Below the pieces are notes generated by a model. It was not told the origin of the DNA. It searched no databases and saw only the letters and a list, made by a program, of their open reading frames with translations. Made by a program: the position numbers and the translations under genes. Of a stretch of 64,000 bases of DNA, positions 34,264-43,892 are shown one piece after another. Within the stretch, counting starts at the first letter, position 1. Each line of letters begins with the position of its first letter. The DNA comes from Streptococcus oralis. GTDB taxonomy: Bacteria; Bacillota; Bacilli; Lactobacillales; Streptococcaceae. The DNA lies in NCBI RefSeq assembly GCF_023611505.1, contig NZ_CP097843.1, positions 1,798,001 through 1,862,000 on the forward strand. Direction: 5' to 3'.

Positions 34264-35220
34264 TTAATTTGAACGTTTCTTTAAGAAAAAACTAATGACG
34301 ATAGCCAATAATCCAAAACCTGCAGATGTTAGTAATATACTTTCTTTAAGACCAGTATTTGGAAGTGTTTTGAGTTTCCCATCTTTGTCAGTAACCGAGA
34401 TAGTCTTATCTTCATTAACCGTTCCTCCAATTACCTCAGGCGCTACTACAGAGCCATCTGAGAGGACAACGTTTCCGTTCTGAGTGCTTACAATTGAAGC
34501 TCCTGTTTCTGTCTGTACTGGTGAACTAGGAGACACTTCTTGAACAACTTGACCTGTTACTTGCGACGTTGTTCCTACCTGAGAAGCACCTGCTTCTACA
34601 GCTGTTTGAGCAGATACACCAGGATTGTTTGTTGGCACTTTAACATCAGGAATTAAGGTAGTTGTTCCCCCATCAATAGTTGAAACACTAACCTTATTAT
34701 CTGACGTAGCATTGTCTTTTTTGTTCTTATCTTCAGAAGTCGGTGTAGTTGCTGTAGTTGTAGTTGCTGAAGAGCTGCTACTTGATGAAGCTGCTGAGCT
34801 TGAACCAGTTGCTACAGTTGTTCCAGGATCAGTTGGAGCTACAACAGAAGGTTGTTCTGAAGGTGAAGTTGGTACAGAAGGTACAGTTGTATCACTTGAT
34901 GGAGCTGTTGTAGTTCCAGTATTTGGTGATACAGCAGGAACAGTTGTATCACTTGATGGAATTGTTGTAGTTCCAGTGTTTGGCGCTACAGCAGGAACAG
35001 TTGTATCACTTGATGGAATTGTTGTAGTTCCAGCGTTTGGCGCTACAACAGGAACAGTTGTAGCATTTGATGAAGCTGTTGTAGTTCCAGTATTTGGTGA
35101 TACAGCAGTAATAGCAGTTTCATTTTGTGAAGCGTTTGTATCTGCATAAACCATTTGAGCGCTCGCTGAAGCAAGTACGACAATAGATGATAGTGTGATG
35201 ATTTTAGCCCATTTTTTCAT
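34264..35220 (-). CDS. LPXTG-anchored repetitive surface protein of the ICE
   Basis: 318-residue Thr/Ser/Pro-rich surface protein. The N-terminus MKKWAKIITLSSIVVLASAS is a signal peptide with a probable cleavage after QMVYA. Residues 40-115 are four 19-residue repeats of the type VAPNTGTTTIPSSDTTVPA, and a Ser/Thr-rich stalk follows. The C-terminus has the sortase motif LPNTG, a hydrophobic helix and the charged tail KKRSN. Placed inside the transfer operon, it may act in donor-recipient adhesion or surface exclusion, but no adhesin domain is visible. A GAGGAAG ribosome binding site follows a 60-bp tandem repeat. Confidence 0.88.
   Translation of the reverse strand: MKKWAKIITLSSIVVLASASAQMVYADTNASQNETAITAVSPNTGTTTASSNATTVPVVAPNAGTTTIPSSDTTVPAVAPNTGTTTIPSSDTTVPAVSPNTGTTTAPSSDTTVPSVPTSPSEQPSVVAPTDPGTTVATGSSSAASSSSSSSATTTTATTPTSEDKNKKDNATSDNKVSVSTIDGGTTTLIPDVKVPTNNPGVSAQTAVEAGASQVGTTSQVTGQVVQEVSPSSPVQTETGASIVSTQNGNVVLSDGSVVAPEVIGGTVNEDKTISVTDKDGKLKTLPNTGLKESILLTSAGFGLLAIVISFFLKKRSN
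34876..35103 (-). repeat. Four tandem 57-bp coding repeats in the surface protein
   Basis: Encodes four 19-residue units (residues 40-115) differing by a few residues; units two and three are nearly identical. In-frame expansion or loss would change stalk length. Confidence 0.85.
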
Positions 35221-35232
35221 GTTTTCTTCCTC

Positions 35233-35292
35233 TTTAATATTTATTTTAATGTTTATTTTAATATTTGTTTTAATATTTATTTTAATGTTTGT
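35233..35292. repeat. Five 12-bp tandem repeats before the surface-protein gene
   Basis: Units are TTTAATATTTAT or one- or two-base variants (TTTAATGTTTAT, TTTAATATTTGT), five in a row. They fill the gap between the VirB8-like gene stop and the Shine-Dalgarno of the LPXTG gene, so the copy number sets the length of its leader. Confidence 0.85.
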
Positions 35293-36170
35293 TATTCTGC
35301 AAAACCTGTAATGATAGGTTTACCTACGATTACATAACCATACATTGATTTTTCCTCTTCACGTACAGGAAGAGTCATTCTAATCGTTTTAATATTATTC
35401 GAGTCTTCTGTTGTAGTGATTACAAATGTAACTTGAATAATATCTTGTGATTCGGTTAGTGATTCGTAAATTGTTGATTGTGCTTGAACTCCTTTTTTGA
35501 GTTCAAGACCTTCAGTTTTCATTTCACTGCTTAAAAAATCTACAATATTTTCGCTTTTTCCAGTATAGAAATTTGCGATAAAAAATCTACCAAAAACTTC
35601 AATTTTCCCTTGTTTCTCTTCAAGTTGTATCCGATTTTCAAGATCATTAATTTTCTTAGATTGAACTTGAACAAGAGATAGTGAAACAATAGATGCTATT
35701 GTAATTAAACAGATAACTATTGTAAGAACAAGCGAACCAAACCTTAATTTTCTAGTTTTTACTGGCTTATCTGAGACTGATTTATTAATCAATTTCTCTG
35801 TCTCTTTTTTTTCTTCAACCAGGTTATTTTGAGATTGTTCTACGCTCTTAAGAGATTCTAACTTTTTATCTTTTTTAACAGAGGTACGCTTTTCTTTTTT
35901 CTGCTTATTTGATTTTAAAAATCCAAATGATTTTTTTTCTCTTTTAAAACCAAACCCTGAGAGCGCTTCTTCCACAATTGATTCAAGAGGGAGAGATAAA
36001 GATAGGCTGTCTAAAATGATCCCCTCTTCTCCCAATTGGTCTATTTGAATAGTTATAGTTTCTCCTCTATCTTCTGCCCAAACCGACCTATCATTAATAA
36101 GAGATAGTAATTCATCCCTATTTTGACAGGTTTCTTGCTGATTTGTTTGTAGATTAATAATTCTGAACAT
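35292..36170 (-). CDS. Single-pass membrane protein of the transfer operon (possibly VirB8/TcpC-like)
   Basis: 292-residue protein. The soluble N-terminus (1-85) is followed by a Lys-rich linker, one membrane helix near residues 150-170 (LVLTIVICLITIASIVSLSL) and an extracellular C-terminal domain of about 120 residues. That topology and the domain size resemble VirB8/TcpC scaffold proteins, but I see no decisive motif. The ATG at 36170 is preferred to a GTG at 36179. Overlaps the upstream coiled-coil gene by 17 bp. Confidence 0.65.
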   Translation of the reverse strand: MFRIINLQTNQQETCQNRDELLSLINDRSVWAEDRGETITIQIDQLGEEGIILDSLSLSLPLESIVEEALSGFGFKREKKSFGFLKSNKQKKEKRTSVKKDKKLESLKSVEQSQNNLVEEKKETEKLINKSVSDKPVKTRKLRFGSLVLTIVICLITIASIVSLSLVQVQSKKINDLENRIQLEEKQGKIEVFGRFFIANFYTGKSENIVDFLSSEMKTEGLELKKGVQAQSTIYESLTESQDIIQVTFVITTTEDSNNIKTIRMTLPVREEEKSMYGYVIVGKPIITGFAE

Positions 36171-36426
36171 GACCCTCACCGACCTCTTCAGAAGAATTTA
36201 CCTGGTTAGAATTATTAAATGCAAAATTTTCAAATTCATCAAAAGACTTACCTGACTCAGCCATTAACGCAATGATATATTCTGCTTGAAGTGCATTAAT
36301 TTTCGCTTCATACTCTTTTTCCTTTTGATTCAAGGCTCTTTTCTGTTCTTGAATTTTTTCTAACTCAGCATTAAATTTTTCAAGTTTGCCCTTCAATGAT
36401 TGTGTTTGTGTCTTTTTTGGTGCCAT
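36154..36426 (-). CDS. Small coiled-coil protein
   Basis: 90 residues; residues 10-55 form a charged coiled coil (LEKFNAELEKIQEQKRALNQ), and an AEYIIALMAESGKSFDEF stretch follows. DUF4315-like small coiled-coil proteins are common in Firmicute conjugation operons. Function unknown. Confidence 0.68.
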   Translation of the reverse strand: MAPKKTQTQSLKGKLEKFNAELEKIQEQKRALNQKEKEYEAKINALQAEYIIALMAESGKSFDEFENFAFNNSNQVNSSEEVGEGHVQNY

Positions 36427-36437
36427 ATTTTTCTCCT

Positions 36438-37082
36438 TTAATTTGAATTTGAGGTGCTAGGTGTTGTCGTTGGTTTTGTTGATGAATCTGTTGTAGAACC
36501 TTCAGATGGTTTTGTACTATCCAAAATTCCATAGTCGCCTGTTTGATCTGTTAAAATAATGGATTCCATCTTATTTACTTTCATTTTGCCATTTTCATTA
36601 GTATAACTTATTCTCAGCGTCTTTTTGTTCAAAACATTTTTTTGAGCAGTGTTATAGTTTTTCTTTTCATCTAGTAAAGTATTTACATAATTTACTTGCG
36701 CTATAACTTGTAATTTGTCTTGATTGATATAAATTTCTGCTGATTTAAACTGAAAATCTACAACAAATCCTTTATATGTTTGGCTCACAGGTTCTTCTTC
36801 TTTAGCTATTGTTTGTTTATATAGACCATCAGTCATATATTCTTTATAGCGATTCCTATTCTCTCCAAGATCTTTTTTGGTATAATAGTTCACTAAAAAT
36901 TCTTTTACCTCTTCCTGATTAAGCCCCTCCTTTGTTGTTGTCTGTTTACTTTCAGCAATTTCCTTTTTTTGATTGTGATCTGCTACTGTTTGTCCTATAC
37001 CTACTCCAATAAATCCGGCAAGGATAATCAATAGTATATAACCAATAAATTTTATTACTTTTAATTTAGATGAATCTATCAT
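36438..37082 (-). CDS. Single-pass transfer protein with a NTF2-like exterior domain (VirB8/TcpC-like)
   Basis: 214 residues: a short cytoplasmic start, a membrane helix near residues 10-30 (FIGYILLIILAGFIGVGIG), an outer domain, and a Ser/Thr/Pro-rich tail. The block LNQEEVKEFLVNYYTKKDLG followed by a mixed alpha/beta region resembles the NTF2-like fold of TcpC and VirB8. Encoded right after the lysozyme-CHAP gene, as in other Gram-positive systems. Function inferred only from topology. Confidence 0.65.
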   Translation of the reverse strand: MIDSSKLKVIKFIGYILLIILAGFIGVGIGQTVADHNQKKEIAESKQTTTKEGLNQEEVKEFLVNYYTKKDLGENRNRYKEYMTDGLYKQTIAKEEEPVSQTYKGFVVDFQFKSAEIYINQDKLQVIAQVNYVNTLLDEKKNYNTAQKNVLNKKTLRISYTNENGKMKVNKMESIILTDQTGDYGILDSTKPSEGSTTDSSTKPTTTPSTSNSN

Positions 37083-37100
37083 AATTCTCCATTCTTTCTT

Positions 37101-39686
37101 CTATTTTGGCGGAATTGCAAATGAAAGGTAACTTTGATTTGTCCAAAGAGTCCAATGTATTCTATTTTGAACTCCTTGAATGTTACATTCAGAAACAAGG
37201 AAACTACCATCTTCATTTACATGTTCAACATAAGATACATGCCCATTCTCTTCTGGAGTATTCCAAAAACCTCCTTGAATTGACATAACCGCTCCTGCTA
37301 CAGGAGTTGAACTATATTTCCATCCTCTAGCAGTCAATCCTCTAACCCAGTTCTGTCCATCTCCTAACCAATTATAATGAGGAGCTCCTGCTTCTACTAA
37401 CCGATTATACACGTACCAGGTGCATTGACCAATAGGGTAAGTATTACCATCAAGACTAGCTGATACAGTCGCTGATGAAGGATAGCTAGATATTTTAGAT
37501 GAATACTCTGAAGGAAAACCCCATGAACTTTCTAAAACGGAACTTCCTCCTCTAGTGTGACCTCTAGGATTTTTGAGATACGATAAAACTTGTTGAGCAT
37601 TATGTTGCCGTTCTTTTACTTTATCTCCTTCGTTTCCTTCCCAATATACAAGAAATCTGTTAGTTAAATAATCTACATCTTCGCTTGAATGAAGGATATT
37701 CTTTAAATGTTCAATGTAGTAAGGAGAATCACCATTTAGCATGAAGTCAAGTTGAAGTTCAAGATCATACCAATTTTTCCCTTTATCCTTTGCGTAGTTC
37801 AATAACATTGTATGTCTGATCGAACCATCACGGGTATCAGTCCATTGTCCAAGTCCAATACCTCTATGGACAATATTTGGATATTTCCCTTGATATACTT
37901 CAGCATTACCCATGTTTAACCAGTTAGGATCATCCCATGAGTTAGCTGATGCGCCCACAGGAGGGCTTAAATAGTCTCCTTCGGCCCTTTTTGCTGTTAT
38001 TGATGATTCTGTCCAGAAGTTTCCTAAAATTGCTGAGACACCGTTTAAAGTTACGCTGCTATCTTGTTTTTTGAAGTAGTTATATATCTCATTTATTTTT
38101 TTTCCAATATCACCATCTAGGTTCATATCTGAAATTACTGAAGTAGTCTGATTGTATTCAACTTTTGGAAGATAGAAACCAACATTTACCCAAACCCATT
38201 CTTTCTTTTTCTTGTTTTTGAGTTTTCTATAGTAAACTTCTTGCCCTCCTACATCACTTACCTCACCGATTTCATTCCCAACTTTAATCTTATCACCATC
38301 ATTAACACGAACACGAGTCACATTCTTATAAGTAAACTCTGCCGTTTCTGATGATATAATCACATCTTGCTCTTTTATAGAAATTGTACCATCCATTACA
38401 GCATAAAGTTTTGACCCTTGATTCGCTTGCAAAACAGAACCATTATATATCTCTGTTTTTGAAACATAGCCAAACCTTTTATCAATCCGTATTGGATCTA
38501 ATTTTTCATCATTTGCTTCAGCATTAAAGGGGTTCGATAAATCGTTGTAGGTTACATAATAACCAACTTGTTTAGCTTGCTCTAAAACTTCATTATACTC
38601 TTTCAACTCAGATTCGCTTAATTTAAGATATTTATTATCTGAAGAAGTATAAATATCAGCCATTGTTTTAAGGTTGTCTTTATCCTTGTTTAAATCATCC
38701 CAAATTGTTGATAAAAGATCTTTATAAGGTTTATTTAATTCCCACCACTTCTTATCAGTATTATAGGGTGAATCTAGCTTGTAATCTTCATATTTGTAAC
38801 CCATGAACATCATTATTTCATCAATATTTGTCCAATAATCAACCTTATCTGTTGATTTTTCTCTATCAATTTTTGAAATATGAGTCCAAGCTTCTGTAAG
38901 ATCAAACTCGTTTTGTGCTACAGTTGAAGTTCCTCCACCTGTCACGACTCCTAACAAGGCAATAATCAGAACTCCTAAAAACATAATCAAGTAGGCTTTA
39001 GCTGATAAGGGATTTTTAAGAACTGCCAAGATAGGCTTCCCAACTTTTACGGCTACTTTTTTAGTAGCACTAGTGGTCTTACCTGCCTTTGAAGTTCTTA
39101 ATCTCGCCCGTAAACGTTCGTATTTATTAGTAACTTTCGTTTCCCATCGATTGGCAACAGGAGTCCTGGTAAAACTACGACCACGGACAAGGTTATAGGT
39201 GCGATTTCCTGCACCATATACGACCCTAGTTGCCCCTTTACCAATCTTGACGGTATAATTGCCTAGCTTCTTAGCTTGTCTTACTTCAGCGTGTGTTCTA
39301 CGGATAGTCTGACGTGCTGAAGCAATATCTTCAAGCACATCATTATCCTGAAAAGCCGAATCCACAAAATGAGAAGCCTGGTGATGAGTAACTCGCCCCA
39401 GCTTTTGAACCTTTGTTCCACCGTTACGCTGAATGGCTTGGCGTTTCTTTACTTTAGCGGTCTTCTTACGCTCTTTGAGCGTTTCAATCTCTTTACTAGC
39501 GACCGTCCGTCTTGCCTTTTGTTTCTGCCCCAGGTAACGCTTTTCGGCATCTGTCTTGGGGTTTAAGAGCCGAGCTTCTCTCTTTTCAGCTTGTTTATAG
39601 CTGTTTTTCGTTGTCTTGAGGTCAGACTTGGCTTCCTTGTACTCACGTTTGGCATCACGGAGATCACGTCTTGTTTTTCTCGACAA
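37101..39686 (-). CDS. Conjugative cell-wall hydrolase with lysozyme-like and CHAP domains (VirB1-like)
   Basis: 861-residue bifunctional peptidoglycan hydrolase that opens the wall for the transfer channel. The basic N-terminus (1-215) precedes one membrane helix near 225-245 (YLIMFLGVLIIALLGVV). Residues about 400-475 look like a degenerate M23/lipoyl-type barrel (LYAVMDGTISIKEQ; VRVNDGDKIKVGNEIGEV) without zinc ligands. Residues about 545-690 are phage-type lysozyme (SAILGNFWTESSITAKRAEG; GLGQWTDTRDGS). The C-terminal CHAP amidase has its Cys in IGQCTWYVYNRL near 755 and its His in NGHVSYVEHV. Confidence 0.9.
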   Translation of the reverse strand: MSRKTRRDLRDAKREYKEAKSDLKTTKNSYKQAEKREARLLNPKTDAEKRYLGQKQKARRTVASKEIETLKERKKTAKVKKRQAIQRNGGTKVQKLGRVTHHQASHFVDSAFQDNDVLEDIASARQTIRRTHAEVRQAKKLGNYTVKIGKGATRVVYGAGNRTYNLVRGRSFTRTPVANRWETKVTNKYERLRARLRTSKAGKTTSATKKVAVKVGKPILAVLKNPLSAKAYLIMFLGVLIIALLGVVTGGGTSTVAQNEFDLTEAWTHISKIDREKSTDKVDYWTNIDEIMMFMGYKYEDYKLDSPYNTDKKWWELNKPYKDLLSTIWDDLNKDKDNLKTMADIYTSSDNKYLKLSESELKEYNEVLEQAKQVGYYVTYNDLSNPFNAEANDEKLDPIRIDKRFGYVSKTEIYNGSVLQANQGSKLYAVMDGTISIKEQDVIISSETAEFTYKNVTRVRVNDGDKIKVGNEIGEVSDVGGQEVYYRKLKNKKKKEWVWVNVGFYLPKVEYNQTTSVISDMNLDGDIGKKINEIYNYFKKQDSSVTLNGVSAILGNFWTESSITAKRAEGDYLSPPVGASANSWDDPNWLNMGNAEVYQGKYPNIVHRGIGLGQWTDTRDGSIRHTMLLNYAKDKGKNWYDLELQLDFMLNGDSPYYIEHLKNILHSSEDVDYLTNRFLVYWEGNEGDKVKERQHNAQQVLSYLKNPRGHTRGGSSVLESSWGFPSEYSSKISSYPSSATVSASLDGNTYPIGQCTWYVYNRLVEAGAPHYNWLGDGQNWVRGLTARGWKYSSTPVAGAVMSIQGGFWNTPEENGHVSYVEHVNEDGSFLVSECNIQGVQNRIHWTLWTNQSYLSFAIPPK

Positions 39687-39697
39687 CGTTACACCTC

Positions 39698-42064
39698 CTA
39701 AGCATCTGTAGTGACAAGCTCATAGAGTCTTGTGTGTCTTGGGATAGGATTTTCAAAAGGTACAACCACTTGACCTGCGACAATCAAGCCCGTTCCTTTT
39801 GCTTTTGGTTTTTCAATGTATCTTACTAAAGTTGGAGTTAAAGAAATGGCTTTAGAAAGAGCCAATAAGTCTGATTTCTTGTGTTTCAAGAGAATCATGA
39901 ACTCACTATTAGATACCAACTTGCGCCCTTCTTCTTTGTTCATCAGGGTTTCAATATTTTGTGTGATGGCTGTGGCAATCGCCCCATATTTACGAACCCG
40001 TGAATACAACTCTGTAAAGAAGGTAGCCTGGGCTTCTTCTTTGAAGAAGAGCTGTACCTCGTCAAAATAAATGCGAGTAGTGAGTTTCCCTTGGGAAGCG
40101 ACAACTTGATTCCAAATATAGTCCTGAATAACCATCATCGCAAAAGGCTTGAGTTTTCCTGACAAGCGTTTCAAGTTGAAGACCACAAAGCGGTTTGTAA
40201 TATCAACGTTGGTCTCGTGTGCAAAGATACTTTGTGACCCTTTGGCATAGATTTCAGACTTGAGCGCCAATTCCTGGGCTTCAGGTTCTTCTTGTTCAAG
40301 CAAAACATCGTGCCAATCTGCAAGCGTTGGCGTTCTATCTTCATCCGCAAACCGTTTATAAGTTTCACGGGTGACACGGTCAATAATGGTATATTGCACG
40401 TCACCGACTTCATCAAGAATAGACTCAAAGAGCCCCATGAGAAGGTTTGACTTATCCCCGATAGGGTCATCATCTTCATCCTTCAGTTGACTCGAATCAG
40501 GCAAGTCCATCAAGTTTAGGTGTGACTTAGAACCGATATAAATATCAACCAACTGCGCCCCAAACTCACGTCCAATATCGGAATATTCATCTTCAGGATC
40601 AACAATGATGATACGGTCTTCAGGGTTCTTCAGATAGGTTGGTATGATTTCCATGGTTTTTACAGTAACAGACTTTCCTGAACCTGAAGAGCCAAGAACT
40701 ACGCCCGAACCAGTGTTCAGGTCTGCTTTACGGTCAACCGTAATCACATTGTTAGATAGTTGATTTTGACCGTAATAGAGCGCCCTCTCACTATCTGACT
40801 TTAGGTCAACGTTCATAAAAGGAACTTGTGTAGCCAAGTTAGCTGTGGTCATATCACGGATAAAGCGACGTTTCACATTTAAGAAGGTGTGACCAATAGG
40901 AAGGATGGTATTAAGTCCTTCTTCCTGGTAATAGTAACACTCTTGAAAATCAACGCCAACCTTACGTGAAGCGGTCAAGACTTTATCTGTGATACTTGCC
41001 AGCTCCTCCTCATCCTCAGCCTTGAAATAAAGAGCGATCAAACCTGAAAAGGCTTTTTGGTCATTGTCGTCAATCTCTTCTTTCCATCGTCTCGTTGACT
41101 CAGAAATTTCACGTGCTCGACCTGAGACAGCCAGATCCTGGTCAACCCCTTCTTGAGCACCTGACCGTTGAGCCTTGACCATTTCAGCTTTGATAGTTGT
41201 ATCCGCATTGTTAATCTTACGCATAAAGCTAGATGGCTCATAAGGCTCAGCATGAATCGTGATAGCCAACTCAACGCCTATATCCGTTAAACTCTTAATC
41301 AGTCGATCTGTTAAGAAAGTTGGGAAGTTTCTAGCATACATGACCTTTGCGACCCCTTCATTGATACGGAAACGATTTTCCAAGAAATGAAGCCTGTTAG
41401 GGGCGATAAAATCTTTTGTATGTAATTCTGAAAGGGCAATATCCCTGAAGTTATAAGGGAGTTTGTGTTTGCCCAGGAGCAACTCCGCAAACACGTCAAG
41501 ACGTTCTTTCCCATCCATTTCTTCAAAGGTAATATCCATTTGAGAGTATTGATTTTCAAGTGAGTTGCCTAGCTCGCTTAAGTTGGCATCCGCTTGCCCT
41601 CGATTATAGGCTTCTGTCTTCAAGGTCACATATTTTTCAACCTTAAAATTCTTTGAGTCACTTGAAAAACGACTTTCAATCATTTCATTGTATTCCTTAC
41701 GGAAATTATCAAAGCCGTCACCAACCTCATCATACTTAATTTGCTCAACAGCGTTGTCTTCGACTCTCCGATTGATAACCAGGAGCTGATAAGTAGAGCC
41801 TGCATCAAGTGAATTGAGCGCTTCAGCGTGTGTATCAATCACGTCAATCTTTTCTTCCTGATTAGCGGATAGATAGGCGACATCACCCAAGCGATAGGTT
41901 CTTGACCATTCGTTTTTGGCAATGTGCATCAGCCCATTTTCAAATAGGCTATTGTATTTAATGGTATTTTGTGTTGAAGCCTTCAAGGAGCGTTTTAGGC
42001 GTGCCTTACGTTCCTTTTCAGCCTTCGTCAACTTCTTTGACTTTCTTCCAAGATTTAAAATCAT
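39698..42064 (-). CDS. virB4: VirB4/TrsE-type conjugative ATPase
   Basis: 788-residue ATPase that powers channel assembly. Walker A is VLGSSGSGKSVTVK near residue 460, Walker B IYFDEVQLFF near residue 670, with the downstream ATAITQNIETLM block typical of VirB4. The ATG at 42064 has AGGAG ten bases upstream; a further in-frame start lies at 42091. It overlaps the PrgI gene by 47 bp, so the two are translationally coupled. Confidence 0.94.
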   Translation of the reverse strand: MILNLGRKSKKLTKAEKERKARLKRSLKASTQNTIKYNSLFENGLMHIAKNEWSRTYRLGDVAYLSANQEEKIDVIDTHAEALNSLDAGSTYQLLVINRRVEDNAVEQIKYDEVGDGFDNFRKEYNEMIESRFSSDSKNFKVEKYVTLKTEAYNRGQADANLSELGNSLENQYSQMDITFEEMDGKERLDVFAELLLGKHKLPYNFRDIALSELHTKDFIAPNRLHFLENRFRINEGVAKVMYARNFPTFLTDRLIKSLTDIGVELAITIHAEPYEPSSFMRKINNADTTIKAEMVKAQRSGAQEGVDQDLAVSGRAREISESTRRWKEEIDDNDQKAFSGLIALYFKAEDEEELASITDKVLTASRKVGVDFQECYYYQEEGLNTILPIGHTFLNVKRRFIRDMTTANLATQVPFMNVDLKSDSERALYYGQNQLSNNVITVDRKADLNTGSGVVLGSSGSGKSVTVKTMEIIPTYLKNPEDRIIIVDPEDEYSDIGREFGAQLVDIYIGSKSHLNLMDLPDSSQLKDEDDDPIGDKSNLLMGLFESILDEVGDVQYTIIDRVTRETYKRFADEDRTPTLADWHDVLLEQEEPEAQELALKSEIYAKGSQSIFAHETNVDITNRFVVFNLKRLSGKLKPFAMMVIQDYIWNQVVASQGKLTTRIYFDEVQLFFKEEAQATFFTELYSRVRKYGAIATAITQNIETLMNKEEGRKLVSNSEFMILLKHKKSDLLALSKAISLTPTLVRYIEKPKAKGTGLIVAGQVVVPFENPIPRHTRLYELVTTDA

Positions 42065-42374
42065 CTTTTGTGAACTCCTCTCCTTCCTCAAATTCTGTAA
42101 TAAAAGCTCGCTTCTGAACTTTTAGATTAAACATGACCTTGTCTTTGACTGTTTCATCAAAGCCTAGCCCGTAAATGATAAAGGGAGGGGCAATGAGGAG
42201 CGCCACAAGGTACATAAAAATATCTGATAGTCCCATTATGGAAATGGTGATAGTGAGTGACACCACTATCCCAATCCCAAGCATCATGACTAAAAGACGT
42301 TTGGTCATCCCAAAGGCGACGGGTCTTTCATAGTTGTCAAACTGCTTGAGGAACTCACTTCCTAATTTGTTCAT
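42018..42374 (-). CDS. PrgI/VirB3-like membrane protein
   Basis: 118-residue protein with two membrane helices (residues about 25-48 and 53-73). The PrgI-family features are the early FDNYERPVAFGMTKR and the later KDKVMFNLKVQKRAF. It partners VirB4 in the membrane. Its 3' end overlaps virB4. Confidence 0.8.
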   Translation of the reverse strand: MNKLGSEFLKQFDNYERPVAFGMTKRLLVMMLGIGIVVSLTITISIMGLSDIFMYLVALLIAPPFIIYGLGFDETVKDKVMFNLKVQKRAFITEFEEGEEFTKDDFKSWKKVKEVDEG

Positions 42375-42444
42375 ACAACCTCTTTCTAGCTACAATAAAA
42401 ACACCTTGCTCTGGCAAAGTGTTTGTTCAACAGTTTCAATTTTG

Positions 42445-42864
42445 TTAGTCTCTCATGCGTCCAATCGTTGACATGATAGCACCAATTAAAGCCACAATCA
42501 AAAGAATTGGTATCGAAGTATTATTAAATATAAGGTTGGTATTAACTTCGTAATCTAAAATCGTCCCATAGTAAATAACTCCTGCAATACTCCAAAAAAT
42601 AGATAGACCAATAAACATGATTATCCAATTCCAAAGGACACTTAAAAGGAAAAATGGAGTTGCAATCAGAAATCCAATAATCATAATCAGACCTGATAAA
42701 ATCAGACTAAAGAAGTTGCCAATCATTGACCAAATGGAGCGTTTCACTCGTTTAGGGGCGTTTGATTGAACTGGTGTAGGGGTTTCTACTGGTTCTTCTT
42801 GCGATTGAGGAGACAATTTGAAATGGTTTCCTTCTCGCTTGATATAGTATCGTTTTTCTGACAT
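42445..42864 (-). CDS. Membrane protein of the transfer operon, unknown family
   Basis: 139 residues: a soluble Pro-rich N-terminus (EEPVETPTPVQSNAPKRVKR) followed by three predicted membrane helices (about 48-75, 78-98, 112-132). The operon position between virB6-like and prgI genes suggests a channel component. I do not recognise the family. Confidence 0.65.
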   Translation of the reverse strand: MSEKRYYIKREGNHFKLSPQSQEEPVETPTPVQSNAPKRVKRSIWSMIGNFFSLILSGLIMIIGFLIATPFFLLSVLWNWIIMFIGLSIFWSIAGVIYYGTILDYEVNTNLIFNNTSIPILLIVALIGAIMSTIGRMRD

Positions 42865-42909
42865 GAACTCACCTCCTTATAGAACTATTTTACCAAATTT
42901 ATTGCTTTT

Positions 42910-43641
42910 TTACATGGCATTTAAAAGTGTTTTTGCCAAGCGCTGACTACCGAACAAGGCGACAATATAGACAATACTTTTTGCGATAGATGCAAAAGCA
43001 GTCGCCCAATCTCCTGATGATGCTTTAAATAAGTCATCCGTTACCAAAGCTGGGTAAAGTCTGACAATAATGACAAGCAATAACCCTTGTAAGGCGTAAG
43101 CTGAAAAGTGTTTTAAGAAGTTGATGGCTACTGGCTTTGTCTGTTCAGACATGAAGAAAGCCACAATTAGCGGAGCGACTGCCTTCAAGAGATACATTTG
43201 GAAAAATCTCATAAAGACAAGTAATTTCGCACATACATCAGCTATTAGCTCAGTAAAGTTGCCTACGATATTGACAATCTGTTTGGCTATCCATCCACTT
43301 ATACCTGAAGTATCCATATCAGACTTAAATGTTTTATTCGGTAACACGCCATCGACAAGAGCAATCCCCCTGTTAAAGACAAATACGATAAAATCAAAGA
43401 TTTCTGAAATGTTATAAACCAATAGAAATGCAATAGCATATCCAAGGGCTACTTCCATCCAAAGCTGAACCGTTAAGCCACCGCCCTCTTGTCCTAACCG
43501 TCTATTCCATGAAAAAATGTCAAATAGAAAGAAGGTTAAAATCAAGATTGAAGCGACTGGCAATAAAGCCCCGTTAATCTTATCAGCGTATTGATTGACT
43601 GTTGAACTATACTCAGCTAGAGAATTTGTGATATTATCCAT
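42910..43641 (-). CDS. VirB6/TrbL-like polytopic channel protein
   Basis: 243 residues with about six membrane helices and the block KAVAPLIVAFFMSEQTKPVA, followed by NFLKHFSAYALQGLLLVII, typical of the Gram-positive VirB6-like proteins. It presumably forms the inner-membrane pore of the transfer machine. Encoded between the Maff2-like protein and the membrane protein at 42445. Confidence 0.8.
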   Translation of the reverse strand: MDNITNSLAEYSSTVNQYADKINGALLPVASILILTFFLFDIFSWNRRLGQEGGGLTVQLWMEVALGYAIAFLLVYNISEIFDFIVFVFNRGIALVDGVLPNKTFKSDMDTSGISGWIAKQIVNIVGNFTELIADVCAKLLVFMRFFQMYLLKAVAPLIVAFFMSEQTKPVAINFLKHFSAYALQGLLLVIIVRLYPALVTDDLFKASSGDWATAFASIAKSIVYIVALFGSQRLAKTLLNAM

Positions 43642-43662
43642 TCACTCTAGCTCCTTTCAGAT

Positions 43663-43887
43663 TTAGCTGATAGCTTGAAGCGCTGCAATAATGGCTTGGC
43701 AGACTGCCGCCCCGATAACACCGATAGCGCCACCATTTATCATGGCATTTGCCCCTTTTTCCTGGCGCATAGAGTCATTGTTGTTACGACCCCCAAAGAA
43801 GTCAATAATTCCTGCAAGAACCCATACAAGTCCTGTAATACCAACGACTGCTTGAACAATTTGAAAAACTTTAACTGCTGTATCCAT
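43663..43887 (-). CDS. Maff2-like small membrane protein (VirB2-like position)
   Basis: 74 residues with two hydrophobic helices around the loop GIIDFFGGRNNNDSMRQEKG, then MINGGAIGVIGAAV. This matches Maff2-type proteins found before VirB6 in Firmicute ICEs and plasmids. VirB2-like pilin or channel function is inferred from size and position. Confidence 0.75.
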   Translation of the reverse strand: MDTAVKVFQIVQAVVGITGLVWVLAGIIDFFGGRNNNDSMRQEKGANAMINGGAIGVIGAAVCQAIIAALQAIS

Positions 43888-43892
43888 AAGAT

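Noticed and set aside
34625..35149. A 174-residue plus-strand ORF opposite the LPXTG gene
   Set aside because: It is the mirror of the repetitive Thr/Pro-rich coding sequence; no ribosome binding site or family similarity.
34876..35292. CRISPR-like array
   Set aside because: The repeats are direct tandem units without spacers, either coding (57 bp) or simple 12-bp units. No other repeat-spacer array is visible in the window.
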